Shown in pieces: positions 34,747 to 42,359 of a DNA stretch of 64,000 nucleotides (position 1 is the stretch's first letter; every line of letters begins with the position of its first letter). This stretch comes from REEB95 sp963785735 (GTDB lineage Bacteria; Pseudomonadota; Alphaproteobacteria; ATCC43930; CGMCC-115725). Under the pieces are notes generated by a model. That model was not told the origin of the DNA, searched no databases, and worked only from the letters and a program-made list of their open reading frames with translations. The stretch lies in the NCBI GenBank assembly GCA_963785735.1, contig CAWAWJ010000001.1, positions 992,001-1,056,000 on the forward strand, in the 5' to 3' direction. A program made the position numbers and the translations under genes.

Positions 34747-36162
34747 CTATTTTGGCAAACGCAGCCGGGCGCGCAACCCGCCCTGGGGCGAATCCTCGAG
34801 CACGATGTCGCCGCCATGGCCGCGCGCCACGTCGCGGGCGATGGCCAGGCCCAGCCCGGTGCCGCCGGTCTCGGGATTGCGCGACGGCTCGATCCGGAAG
34901 AAGGGGCGGAACACGTTCTCGCGCTCGGCGGGCGGTATGCCCGGTCCGTCGTCGTCGACCAGCACCTCGACCGCGTTCCGGCCTTCGACCACCGTCACCC
35001 AGACATGCTTGCCGTAGCGCCGCGCATTGGCGATCAGATTGCCGAGGCAGCGCCGCATGGCATCGGGGCGCAGCGGCAACTCGCAGCTCCCGGGCAGCGC
35101 CAGCAGCACCGGCGACCCCGCCCTTCCCATGGCGTTGACGGTGTCGTTTACCAGTACGGCGAGGTCGATCGGCCGCGTCTCCTCGCTGCCCTCGCCGCGG
35201 GCGAAATCGATATAGCCCTGCACCATGCGTTCCATGGTAGCCAGATCGGCCTTGAGTTCGGCGGATCTGGCGTCGTTCTTCTGCAATTCGAGCGCGAGCC
35301 GCATGCGCGTCAGCGGCGTGCGCAGATCATGCGACACCCCGGCCAGCATCTCGGTGCGCTGGGTGATCTGGCGCTGGATGCGCTCGCGCATCTTGAGGAA
35401 GGCGGCGCCGGTCTGGCGCACCTCGGTGGCGCCCTCGAGCTTGAAATGGGGCACGTCGCGGCCCTTGCCGAAATCGTCCACCGCGGATGCCAACCGCCTC
35501 AATGAACGCACTTGGTTGCGCATGAACAAGGCGGCCACGCCCATCAGCACCAGGGAGGAGCCCACCATCCACATCATGAAGATGTAGGTCGTGGGCGTGA
35601 ACAGGCGCTTCTTCGGCACCGCCACTTCCATCACGCCGTCGCCGGTCTGGATCGAGACCAGGAAATCGCGCGGGTCGAAATCGCCGTCGATCTGGAACGG
35701 CAATCCCAGGCGTTGCGAGATCGCGTCGGCGAGATATTCGTCCATCCGTCCGGCGGTCGCGCGCCGCATGCCCTTGGGCAGGATCTCGCCCGGGCGGAAG
35801 CCGTAATAGATCTCGGTGTCGGCGAGCGCGCGGTCGAACACGGTCTGGCGCTCGGTCTGGTTGTCGGCAATGGCCAGCGAATCGAGGGCAAGCGCGATAT
35901 CGCCCGCGACCGAGCCGGAGAGCCGCCGCGCCACCGTGTCCCAATGCCGGTCGTAGAACACCCAGGTGGCGATGATCTGGGCCAGCACCAGCGGCATCAC
36001 CAGGATCAGCAGCGAACGGCCGTAAAGCGAGCGCGGCAGTATGCGCTTGAACCAGCGACGGTGCGTGTCGGCGCCCGCCACGCGCGGCATGGCGCCCGTT
36101 CCCGCCAGATCGGCGAAGAGCGGCGGCCGGTCGGGCCCGTGTTCAATCCGGCTTGAGGACAT
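34747..36162 (-). CDS. EnvZ-like sensor histidine kinase
   Basis: 471-aa membrane histidine kinase. Two helices (about 47-69 and 191-213) enclose a periplasmic sensor of about 120 residues, then a HAMP segment (RSLRRLASAVDDFGKGRD). The DHp H-box is GVSHDLRTPLTRMRLALEL with His278, and the ATPase domain has an N-box (NLIANARRYG), DDDGPGIPP and GTGLGLAIARDVARGHGG. It overlaps the response regulator gene by 20 bases, so both are cotranscribed. The pair corresponds to EnvZ/OmpR; the sensed signal is unknown. Confidence 0.92.
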   Translation of the reverse strand: MSSSRIEHGPDRPPLFADLAGTGAMPRVAGADTHRRWFKRILPRSLYGRSLLILVMPLVLAQIIATWVFYDRHWDTVARRLSGSVAGDIALALDSLAIADNQTERQTVFDRALADTEIYYGFRPGEILPKGMRRATAGRMDEYLADAISQRLGLPFQIDGDFDPRDFLVSIQTGDGVMEVAVPKKRLFTPTTYIFMMWMVGSSLVLMGVAALFMRNQVRSLRRLASAVDDFGKGRDVPHFKLEGATEVRQTGAAFLKMRERIQRQITQRTEMLAGVSHDLRTPLTRMRLALELQKNDARSAELKADLATMERMVQGYIDFARGEGSEETRPIDLAVLVNDTVNAMGRAGSPVLLALPGSCELPLRPDAMRRCLGNLIANARRYGKHVWVTVVEGRNAVEVLVDDDGPGIPPAERENVFRPFFRIEPSRNPETGGTGLGLAIARDVARGHGGDIVLEDSPQGGLRARLRLPK

Positions 36163-36850
36163 AGCCCGTGCCTCGGACCGTTTGCAGATAACGCGGAAAC
36201 TTGGGATCGCGCTCGATCTTGCGCCTGAGCCGCGTCATCTGCACGTCGACATTGCGCAGATTGCCGCTGAACTGCGCGGCGTTCGCCAGATCCTCGCGCG
36301 ACATCGCCTCGTTCGGGCGCACCGCCAGCGTCGTCAACAGCGCCTGCTCGGCGCTGGTGAGCTTGACCGGGGCCGCGCCGCGGTAAAGCTCGCCGCGCTT
36401 CAAGTCGAACCGGCAGGAGCCGAGCCGCAACTCGCCCGTCTTCTCCGGCATCGCCGCGGCGCGCTGGAGCACGTTCTTGACCCGCAACACCAGCTCGCGC
36501 GGCTCGAACGGCTTCACCAGGTAATCGTCGGCGCCGCGTTCGAGCCCGTTGATGCGGTCCTCGATCTCGGCCCGGGCGGTGAGGAGCAAAATCGGAATCC
36601 GGCTGGTTTCGCGCAAGGCTCGCGTCAGGGTGAAACCGTCCTCGCCCGGCATCATCACGTCGAGGATCAGCAAATCGAAATTGAGGCCGCGGATCTTGGC
36701 GCGCGCTTCGGCGGCGTCGCCCGCGGTGGTGACACGGAAGCCCTGATCGACCAGATAACGGCGCAGCAAATCCCGGAGCCGCGCGTCGTCGTCGACGACC
36801 AGCAGATGGGGTTCGTCCGAGCGGCTTCTGGGTTCAGCGCGAGCCGTCAT
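36143..36850 (-). CDS. OmpR-family response regulator
   Basis: 235-aa two-domain regulator. The receiver has the acidic patch LVVDDD, phosphoacceptor Asp64 in LLILDVMMPGEDG, and the conserved Lys in YLVKPFEPREL. The C-terminal winged helix ends DVQMTRLRRKIERDPKFPRY and VRGTGYVLKPD, which is OmpR type. The start overlaps the marR stop (ATGA), and its 3' end overlaps the kinase gene, so the order is marR-ompR-envZ. The targets are unknown; outer membrane porin control is the usual role. Confidence 0.95.
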   Translation of the reverse strand: MTARAEPRSRSDEPHLLVVDDDARLRDLLRRYLVDQGFRVTTAGDAAEARAKIRGLNFDLLILDVMMPGEDGFTLTRALRETSRIPILLLTARAEIEDRINGLERGADDYLVKPFEPRELVLRVKNVLQRAAAMPEKTGELRLGSCRFDLKRGELYRGAAPVKLTSAEQALLTTLAVRPNEAMSREDLANAAQFSGNLRNVDVQMTRLRRKIERDPKFPRYLQTVRGTGYVLKPD

Positions 36851-37362
36851 GAGCGCGCGTCATGCCGCGCAGGCTGCACGCCGCGCTCGAACCGCCGGCG
36901 GTCCTCCTCGGCCCCGATGATGCCGGTCATCACCTTGCGGAAGCCCTCGGCCGCCTGGGCGCCCGCTTCCCGGTAAGCCTTGGCGATGCGCTGGCGTTGC
37001 ATCTCCGACAATTCCCGCTCGAGCGCGGTGCCCTTCTCGGTCAATTCCAACAGCCGCTGGCGGCGGTCGCTGCGGCCGGGTTTCTGCAGAATAAAACCCT
37101 GTCTGACAAGCTGGCCCAGCACGCGCGACAGGCTCTGCTTGGTGATGCGCAGAATGCCCAGCAGCTCGCTCACGCTCATATGCGGGTGGCGGCCGACGAA
37201 ATAGATCACGCGGTGATGCGCCCGGCCGAAACCGTAGCGCGCCAGCATGGCGTCGCTCTCGGCGGTGAAATCGCGATAGGCGAAAAAGAGCAGCTCGATG
37301 CCCTGGCGCAATTCCTCCTCGCGGAGGAAGGGTGGGTTGGTGGCGGATTTTATGTCAGCCAT
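36847..37362 (-). CDS. MarR family transcriptional regulator
   Basis: 171-aa winged-helix protein. The DNA-binding part reads HMSVSELLGILRITKQSLSRVLGQLVRQGF, with the wing KPGRSDRRQRLLELTEKG. The N-terminal dimerisation helix (ELLFFAYRDFTAESDAMLARYGF) matches alphaproteobacterial members next to ompR. It is the first gene of the marR-ompR-envZ operon and is divergent from ilvE, with 116 bases between. It could control both directions; I could not pick out a clear operator. Confidence 0.92.
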   Translation of the reverse strand: MADIKSATNPPFLREEELRQGIELLFFAYRDFTAESDAMLARYGFGRAHHRVIYFVGRHPHMSVSELLGILRITKQSLSRVLGQLVRQGFILQKPGRSDRRQRLLELTEKGTALERELSEMQRQRIAKAYREAGAQAAEGFRKVMTGIIGAEEDRRRFERGVQPARHDARS

Positions 37363-37478
37363 GTTGACTAATTTACGCGGAAACCGTTATATCGGGAAGC
37401 GCCTTCGGCCATAATCGCACAAAATCGCGCATGCCGGTGAAGGCGCGCGAAGAGAATTGAGGAAACTCCGGGAAACCC

Positions 37479-38378
37479 ATGGCTGGCAGCCTCATCCCCT
37501 ATGACGACCGCGACGGCTCGATCTGGCTCGACGGCAAATTCGTGCCCTGGCGCGAGGCCAAGATTCACGTCCTGACCCATGCGCTGCATTACGCCAGCGC
37601 GGTGTTCGAGGGCGAACGCGTCTATGACGGCCGCATCTTCAAGCTCAAGGAGCATTCGCAGCGCCTCATCGACAGCGGCCACATCCTGGGCTTCGAAATT
37701 CCCTGGACTCTCGAGCAGATCATGGCCGCCTCGAACGAGGCCGTGCGCGCCAATAACATCAAAAGCGGCTATGTCCGCCCCATCGCCTGGCGCGGGCCGG
37801 AGCAGATGGGCGTCTCCGCGCAACAGACCAAGATTCACATGGCGATCGCGGTGTGGGATTGGGGCGCTTATTTCGCGCCCGAGGCGCGGTTGAAGGGCAT
37901 CCGCATGGCTTGGGCCAAGTGGTCGCGGCCCGCGCCCAACACCGCGCCGACCAAGGCCAAGGCGACCGGGCTTTACATGATCTGCACGCTCTCGAAACAC
38001 GCGGCCGAGGCCGAGGGCTACGAGGACGCGCTGATGCTCGATTGGCGCGGCCGCTTGGCCGAGGCCACCGGCGCCAACATCTTCCTCGCCATCGACGGCG
38101 AGCTGCACACGCCGACGCCCGATTGTTTCTTGGACGGCATCACGCGGCGCCATGTGATCGGATTGGCCAAGGCGCGCCAGATCAAGGTGATCGAGCGCGC
38201 GATCATGCCCGAGGAACTGGCCAAGGCGCAGGAAGTGTTCTTGACCGGCTCGGCGGCCGAGATCACGCCGGTGCGCGAGATCGGCGAGTACAAATTCACC
38301 CCCGGCGCCATCACCAAGGCGTTGATCGAGGATTTCGACCGCTCGGTGCGTGCCCCCGAAAAGGCGACGGCCGCCTAG
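37479..38378 (+). CDS. ilvE: Branched-chain amino acid aminotransferase
   Basis: PLP-dependent class IV transaminase for Leu, Ile and Val. Signature pieces: DDRDGSIWLDGKFVPWREAK, LHYASAVFEGERVYDGRIF, the PLP Lys in GPTKAKATGLY region, and GRLAEATGANIFLA. Length of 299 aa is normal. Its TAG stop shares a CTAG palindrome with the stop of convergent moaE. Divergent from marR. Confidence 0.93.
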   Translation: MAGSLIPYDDRDGSIWLDGKFVPWREAKIHVLTHALHYASAVFEGERVYDGRIFKLKEHSQRLIDSGHILGFEIPWTLEQIMAASNEAVRANNIKSGYVRPIAWRGPEQMGVSAQQTKIHMAIAVWDWGAYFAPEARLKGIRMAWAKWSRPAPNTAPTKAKATGLYMICTLSKHAAEAEGYEDALMLDWRGRLAEATGANIFLAIDGELHTPTPDCFLDGITRRHVIGLAKARQIKVIERAIMPEELAKAQEVFLTGSAAEITPVREIGEYKFTPGAITKALIEDFDRSVRAPEKATAA

Positions 38379-38818
38379 CTCTTCACCCAGCGCTTCGCCG
38401 CCTGGTCGTCGCTCGTCTGGGCTTCGACCCAGCGCTCGCCCTGCGCGGTTTCCTCGAGCTTCCAGAACGGCGCCTTGGTCTTCAGATAATCGACCAGGAA
38501 CTCGTTGGCGGCGAAGGCGTCTGCGCGGTGGGACGCGGCGGTCACGACCAGCACGATGCGCTCGCCCGGCAGCAATTTGCCGTAGCGGTGGACGATGAGC
38601 GAGGCTTCGAGCTTCCAGCGTTTATTGGCCTCTTGTTCGATCGCGGCCAATTCCTGTTCGGTCATGCCGGGATAATGTTCGAGGGTCATCGACCGGACCC
38701 CGCCGCCGCCGCGAACATTGCCGATGAAGCTCACCACCCCGCCGATGGCGGTCTTGCCGCGCGTGAGCTGCTCAATCTCGCGGCCCACGTTGAAATCCTC
38801 GCGCTGCACCCGGATCAT
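38375..38818 (-). CDS. moaE: Molybdopterin synthase catalytic subunit
   Basis: 147-aa large subunit that inserts sulfur carried by MoaD into precursor Z. Family stretches: GAIGGVVSFIGNVRGG-type opening (here GGVVSFIGNVRG), LEHYPGMTEQEL, HRYGKLLPGE, AASHRADAF, and the catalytic Lys region LKTKAPFWKLEE. It follows moaD by 7 bases. With moaD, moeA and mobB nearby, this window holds a molybdenum cofactor group. Confidence 0.95.
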   Translation of the reverse strand: MIRVQREDFNVGREIEQLTRGKTAIGGVVSFIGNVRGGGGVRSMTLEHYPGMTEQELAAIEQEANKRWKLEASLIVHRYGKLLPGERIVLVVTAASHRADAFAANEFLVDYLKTKAPFWKLEETAQGERWVEAQTSDDQAAKRWVKS

Positions 38819-38825
38819 GGTTTCC

Positions 38826-39077
38826 TTAACCGCCGGTCACGGGTGGGAAGATGGCGATCTCGTCGCCGGGCTTGACTGCGAAATCCCAGCCCACCGAACG
38901 CCGGTTGACCGCGACCCGTAGGGCCCGCCGGTCCTTCAAGGCCTCGGCGAAGCCGGGGCCCCTGGTCTTGAGATAATCGACCAGCGCTCCGGCCGTGGCC
39001 ACGCCCGCGGGCAGATCGAGCGTTTCCTCGGCCTTGCCGATCTTGGTCTTGAGCCAGGCGAAATAGAGCATTTTCAT
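38826..39077 (-). CDS. moaD: Molybdopterin synthase sulfur carrier subunit
   Basis: 83-aa ubiquitin-fold protein ending in the Gly-Gly (PPVTGG) needed for thiocarboxylation. MKMLYFAWLKTKIGKAEE is the usual alphaproteobacterial opening, and EIAIFPPVTGG is the conserved tail. It is directly upstream of moaE on minus. A plus-strand secreted-protein gene separates it from moeA. Confidence 0.94.
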   Translation of the reverse strand: MKMLYFAWLKTKIGKAEETLDLPAGVATAGALVDYLKTRGPGFAEALKDRRALRVAVNRRSVGWDFAVKPGDEIAIFPPVTGG

Positions 39078-39213
39078 GGTTCGTTTTCCCTGGTGCCACA
39101 GCTACGCTTTCGCGTCCGCGGTTTCAACTGCCTTGCGCCGAGCGGTTGCGGCTTACATATTCCAGCCGGAACCCGGCGCTTGGGAACGCGAGCCGGAAAA
39201 AGGGGAACCCGCC

Positions 39214-39903
39214 ATGACGCTCAATCGGATATTGCCCGTCATCGTCCTATGCGGTGCGTTCGCCGCTACCGCCGCGGCCGCGACGATCGACGCCAATATC
39301 GGCACAACCCCGGTCCGGCTGGTCACGCCGGTCGATTTTTGCCAGGTGCAGCGTTCGGATCCGGGCGAGGCCAAGCTGCTCGATACCGTTTCCGCGGCCA
39401 TTCCCAATATTTTGCTGGCGATGTCGGTCGATTGCCGGCAGCTCGCCGCTTGGCATGCCGGAAAACCGCCGGGGCTTCAGGACATCTCCCAGTATCAAAT
39501 TCCCAAAAATCCGGTGGCTACGCTGGTATCCGGCGATCCGCGGGCCTGGATCGCGGCGCAATGCGCCGATCTGCGCACGCATGGCGCCCAGTATTTCGCC
39601 GAAGAAACCCCGGCGTCGAAAAAGCGCGTCGAAGACGCGATCAAGGGCATGCAGTATCACGGCGTGGTCGATCTCGGCGTGCTGCGTCAGGACGATGCGG
39701 CCTGCTATTACGGCGCCGTGCAGAATTACACGACCGCGGAGGGCCGGAACGTGAACCAACTCGTCGTCGCCGCCGTCGCCGTCATCAAGGGCCGCTCGGT
39801 CATCCATTACATGTTCACGCCCTATGCCGGGACGGCGAGCATCACGTCCACGCTTGACCGCGACGCCGCGACCATTGCGGATTTGATGGCCAACAACCGG
39901 TGA
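39214..39903 (+). CDS. Uncharacterised exported protein, 229 aa
   Basis: A Sec signal peptide, MTLNRILPVIVLCGAFAATAAAA, is followed by a mature domain with cysteines near FCQVQRSD, SVDCRQLAAW, AAQCADLRTH and ACYYGAVQ (four in all), likely two disulphides. I do not recognise the family. The start at 39214 is chosen for the signal peptide and the upstream AAAGGGGAA. It is a plus-strand island between minus-strand moaD and moeA, so it may be an insertion in an ancestral moa/moe order. Confidence 0.65.
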   Translation: MTLNRILPVIVLCGAFAATAAAATIDANIGTTPVRLVTPVDFCQVQRSDPGEAKLLDTVSAAIPNILLAMSVDCRQLAAWHAGKPPGLQDISQYQIPKNPVATLVSGDPRAWIAAQCADLRTHGAQYFAEETPASKKRVEDAIKGMQYHGVVDLGVLRQDDAACYYGAVQNYTTAEGRNVNQLVVAAVAVIKGRSVIHYMFTPYAGTASITSTLDRDAATIADLMANNR

Positions 39904-39921
39904 GAGTCCGGGAGCGGGCGT

Positions 39922-41178
39922 TCAGGCGATCACCTCGCTGAAGGGCAGGAAATCGACCGGCGAGCCCGCCTCGACATGCGACACGCCTTCGCCGATCTGC
40001 ACCAGCCCGTCCGATTCCACCATCGAGGTCAATATGCCGGCGCCGTCGCGCGGGAATTTCTCCGCCACCCAGCCGCCGTCGCCGCCGCGCTTCAGCCGCG
40101 CCCGCAGATATTCGGTGCGGCTGCCCTTCTTCTCATAGGCGAAACCCGAGGATACCCGGTAAAGCCGTGGCGGCGAATCCTCCGCGCCCGACAGCAGCAA
40201 GATCAACGGCCGCGCCAGCAGCAGGAAACACACCATCACCGCCACCGGATTGCCCGGCAGGCCCATGAACGGCACGGTCCCCAATTGCCCCATCGCCACC
40301 GGCCGCCCCGGCTTGATGGCGAGCCGCCAGAAGTGGAGTTTCCCCAGCGCCTCGACCGCCGCCTTGACATGGTCCTCCTCGCCGGTCGACATGCCGCCCG
40401 AGGTCAGCACCAGATCGTGATTCTTGGCGGCCTTGGCGAGCGCGTCGCGCACCGAAGCGAGGTTGTCCGGCAATATGCCGAGATCGGTCACGTCGCAGGA
40501 GAGCGTCTCCAAGAGCGCGCGCAGCGTGTAGCGGTTGGAATCGAAAATCGCGCCGTCGGGCAATTCGGCGCCGGGCTCGCGCACCTCGTCGCCGGTCGAA
40601 AACACGGCCACGCGCAGCTTGCGCATCACCGTCAATTCCGTGAGCCCAAGCGAGGCCGCAAGCCCGATCTCCTGCGGCCTGAGCCGCCGTCCTGGCGCCA
40701 GCACGGTATCGCCCTTCTTCACGTCCTCGCCGGCGAAACGCCGGTTCGACCCGCGCTTGATCCCCGGCGGCAAGATCGCCTTACCGTCCTCGACCCGGCA
40801 ATCCTCCTGCATCAGCACGGTATCGGCGCCGTCGGGCATTTGCGCGCCGGTGAAGACGCGGATGGCCTCGCCGCGCGCCACCGCCCGCCCCAGCGGATGG
40901 CCGGCCGCCGCCCGGCCGCCGATCGGCAGCACGGTGGGCTCGCCCGGCTTCAGATCGGCGAAGTTGACCGCGTAACCGTCCACCGCCGTGTTGTCGTGTG
41001 GCGGCACATTCCGGGTCGCGACGACGGGCGCCGCCAGCACGCGCCCGCGCGCCAAGGCCAGCTTCACGGTCTCGGTGCCGGTGACGGCGTGGAGATGGCT
41101 CTTCAGGATTTGCATCGCCTCGGCGGCCGACATGAGCGGCCCGCCGAAGGCGAAGCAGTCATCGCTGAGCTGCGCCAT
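39922..41178 (-). CDS. moeA: Molybdopterin molybdenumtransferase
   Basis: Inserts molybdate into adenylylated molybdopterin. The start MAQLSDDCFAFGGPLM is typical of alphaproteobacterial MoeA. DNTAVDGYAV, FTGAQMPDGADTV, VFSTGDEV with GAIFDSNRYTL, and VLTSGGMSTGEEDHV are all present. 418 aa is normal. The first 20 bases overlap the end of mobB. It is the last gene of uvrC-pgsA-mobB-moeA. Confidence 0.95.
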   Translation of the reverse strand: MAQLSDDCFAFGGPLMSAAEAMQILKSHLHAVTGTETVKLALARGRVLAAPVVATRNVPPHDNTAVDGYAVNFADLKPGEPTVLPIGGRAAAGHPLGRAVARGEAIRVFTGAQMPDGADTVLMQEDCRVEDGKAILPPGIKRGSNRRFAGEDVKKGDTVLAPGRRLRPQEIGLAASLGLTELTVMRKLRVAVFSTGDEVREPGAELPDGAIFDSNRYTLRALLETLSCDVTDLGILPDNLASVRDALAKAAKNHDLVLTSGGMSTGEEDHVKAAVEALGKLHFWRLAIKPGRPVAMGQLGTVPFMGLPGNPVAVMVCFLLLARPLILLLSGAEDSPPRLYRVSSGFAYEKKGSRTEYLRARLKRGGDGGWVAEKFPRDGAGILTSMVESDGLVQIGEGVSHVEAGSPVDFLPFSEVIA

Positions 41179-41683
41179 GGAGTGTTTTTTCGATGCCGCA
41201 CCGGGCGATGATGAAACGGGCGATCCCGGCGATATCGTCGAGCTGGAATTGCGGGAGATCGACGCCAGGGACCCTCATGTCGCTCGCCAGCGCGACGATG
41301 CTCTTGTCGTCGCGGTACAAAAGCGGCTTCTCCACCGCCGCGCGGTAAATCTCGAGCTTCGGGATATCCTCGCCCTTGAAGCCCTCGACCAGCACCAGAT
41401 CGACCGGGGTCATGTGCTTCAAGAGCTGGTCGAGCCCCGGCTCGCGCGATCCCCGGTGCTCATGCATCAGCGCCCAGCGCTTGGCTGAGGCCACCATCAC
41501 CTCGGCCGCGCCCTCCTGGCGGTGGCGCCAGGAATCCTTGCCGGGCTGATCGACGTCGAAATCGTGATGCGCGTGCTTGACGGTCGAGACCGACAGGCCC
41601 TGGGCGATCAATTCCGGCAAGAGCCGCGTCAGCAGCGTGGTCTTGCCGCTGCCGCTCCAGCCGGCGAGGCCGAAGACCCGCAT
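41159..41683 (-). CDS. mobB: Molybdopterin-guanine dinucleotide biosynthesis protein B
   Basis: 174-aa P-loop GTPase that helps form bis-MGD. Walker A is GWSGSGKTT (residues 8-16); VKHAHHDFDVDQPGKDSWRHR is the family marker, and VLVEGFKGEDIPKLEI is Walker B-like. The ATG at 41683 gives the usual MRVFGLAGWSG start; a GTG at 41692 that overlaps the pgsA stop (GTGA) is an alternative giving three more residues. It is between pgsA and moeA, overlapping moeA by 20 bases. Confidence 0.92.
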   Translation of the reverse strand: MRVFGLAGWSGSGKTTLLTRLLPELIAQGLSVSTVKHAHHDFDVDQPGKDSWRHRQEGAAEVMVASAKRWALMHEHRGSREPGLDQLLKHMTPVDLVLVEGFKGEDIPKLEIYRAAVEKPLLYRDDKSIVALASDMRVPGVDLPQFQLDDIAGIARFIIARCGIEKTLHGAAQR

Positions 41684-41688
41684 GCGTG

Positions 41689-42294
41689 TCACGCCGCGTT
41701 GCCGGAATTCGCCGTCTTGATCGACGGCGTTTTCGGATCCGGGCGGTTGAGGTGGATGAGCCCGGCATGGAGATAATCGTAGCCGGTCTTGACCGTGAAC
41801 GCCGCCGCGCACCACAGCATCACCTCGCCGATGATCCGCACCGGCAGCCAGCCCGGCCCGGCGTCGCCCACCAGCAGCACGCCGATCGCCAGCATCTGAA
41901 CGAAGGTCTTCCACTTGGCGAGGCGCGAGACCTCCATGCGCACCCGCATATGCGCCAGATGCTCGCGCAGGCCCGAGACCAGGATCTCGCGCATCAGGAT
42001 CACCAGCGCGGCCGGCACGGCGAAAGCCGAGAAGCGGTCGAACACCGCCAGCATGAATAATGTCGTCGCGACCAAAAGCTTGTCGGCGATCGGGTCGAGA
42101 AACCGGCCCAGTTCCGATTGCTGGCTCCAGGCGCGGGCCACCTTGCCGTCGAGCCAGTCGGTCAGCCCGGCCAATGAAAAGATCACGCAGCCGAGCCAGG
42201 GCCCGAGCGGCGGCGCCAGGTAGAAAGTCACGATCACCAGCGGTATCGCGGCGATGCGCGACAGGGTAAGTAGATTGGGCAGCGTGGTCAGCAT
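41689..42294 (-). CDS. pgsA: CDP-diacylglycerol--glycerol-3-phosphate 3-phosphatidyltransferase
   Basis: Makes phosphatidylglycerol phosphate in the inner membrane. The CDP-alcohol phosphatidyltransferase motif is DWLDGKVARAWSQQSELGRF then DPIADK (about residues 46-70). It starts with NLLTLSRIAAIPLV, typical of PgsA. Four to five hydrophobic segments; 201 aa. It follows uvrC in a conserved alphaproteobacterial pair, after a strong hairpin (42330-42347). Confidence 0.94.
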   Translation of the reverse strand: MLTTLPNLLTLSRIAAIPLVIVTFYLAPPLGPWLGCVIFSLAGLTDWLDGKVARAWSQQSELGRFLDPIADKLLVATTLFMLAVFDRFSAFAVPAALVILMREILVSGLREHLAHMRVRMEVSRLAKWKTFVQMLAIGVLLVGDAGPGWLPVRIIGEVMLWCAAAFTVKTGYDYLHAGLIHLNRPDPKTPSIKTANSGNAA

Positions 42295-42329
42295 GTCATC
42301 CGGCTCCGGCGGCGGCGATGGCCCCCGGC

Positions 42330-42347
42330 CCCCCGGACATCCGGGGG
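42330..42347. other. GC-rich hairpin between uvrC and pgsA
   Basis: CCCCCGG, loop ACAT, then CCGGGGG (18 bases). It follows the uvrC stop by 13 bases on the minus strand. No T-run follows, so it is more likely an mRNA stabiliser or a processing structure than an intrinsic terminator. Confidence 0.5.
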
Positions 42348-42359
42348 TCGGGGCCGAGT

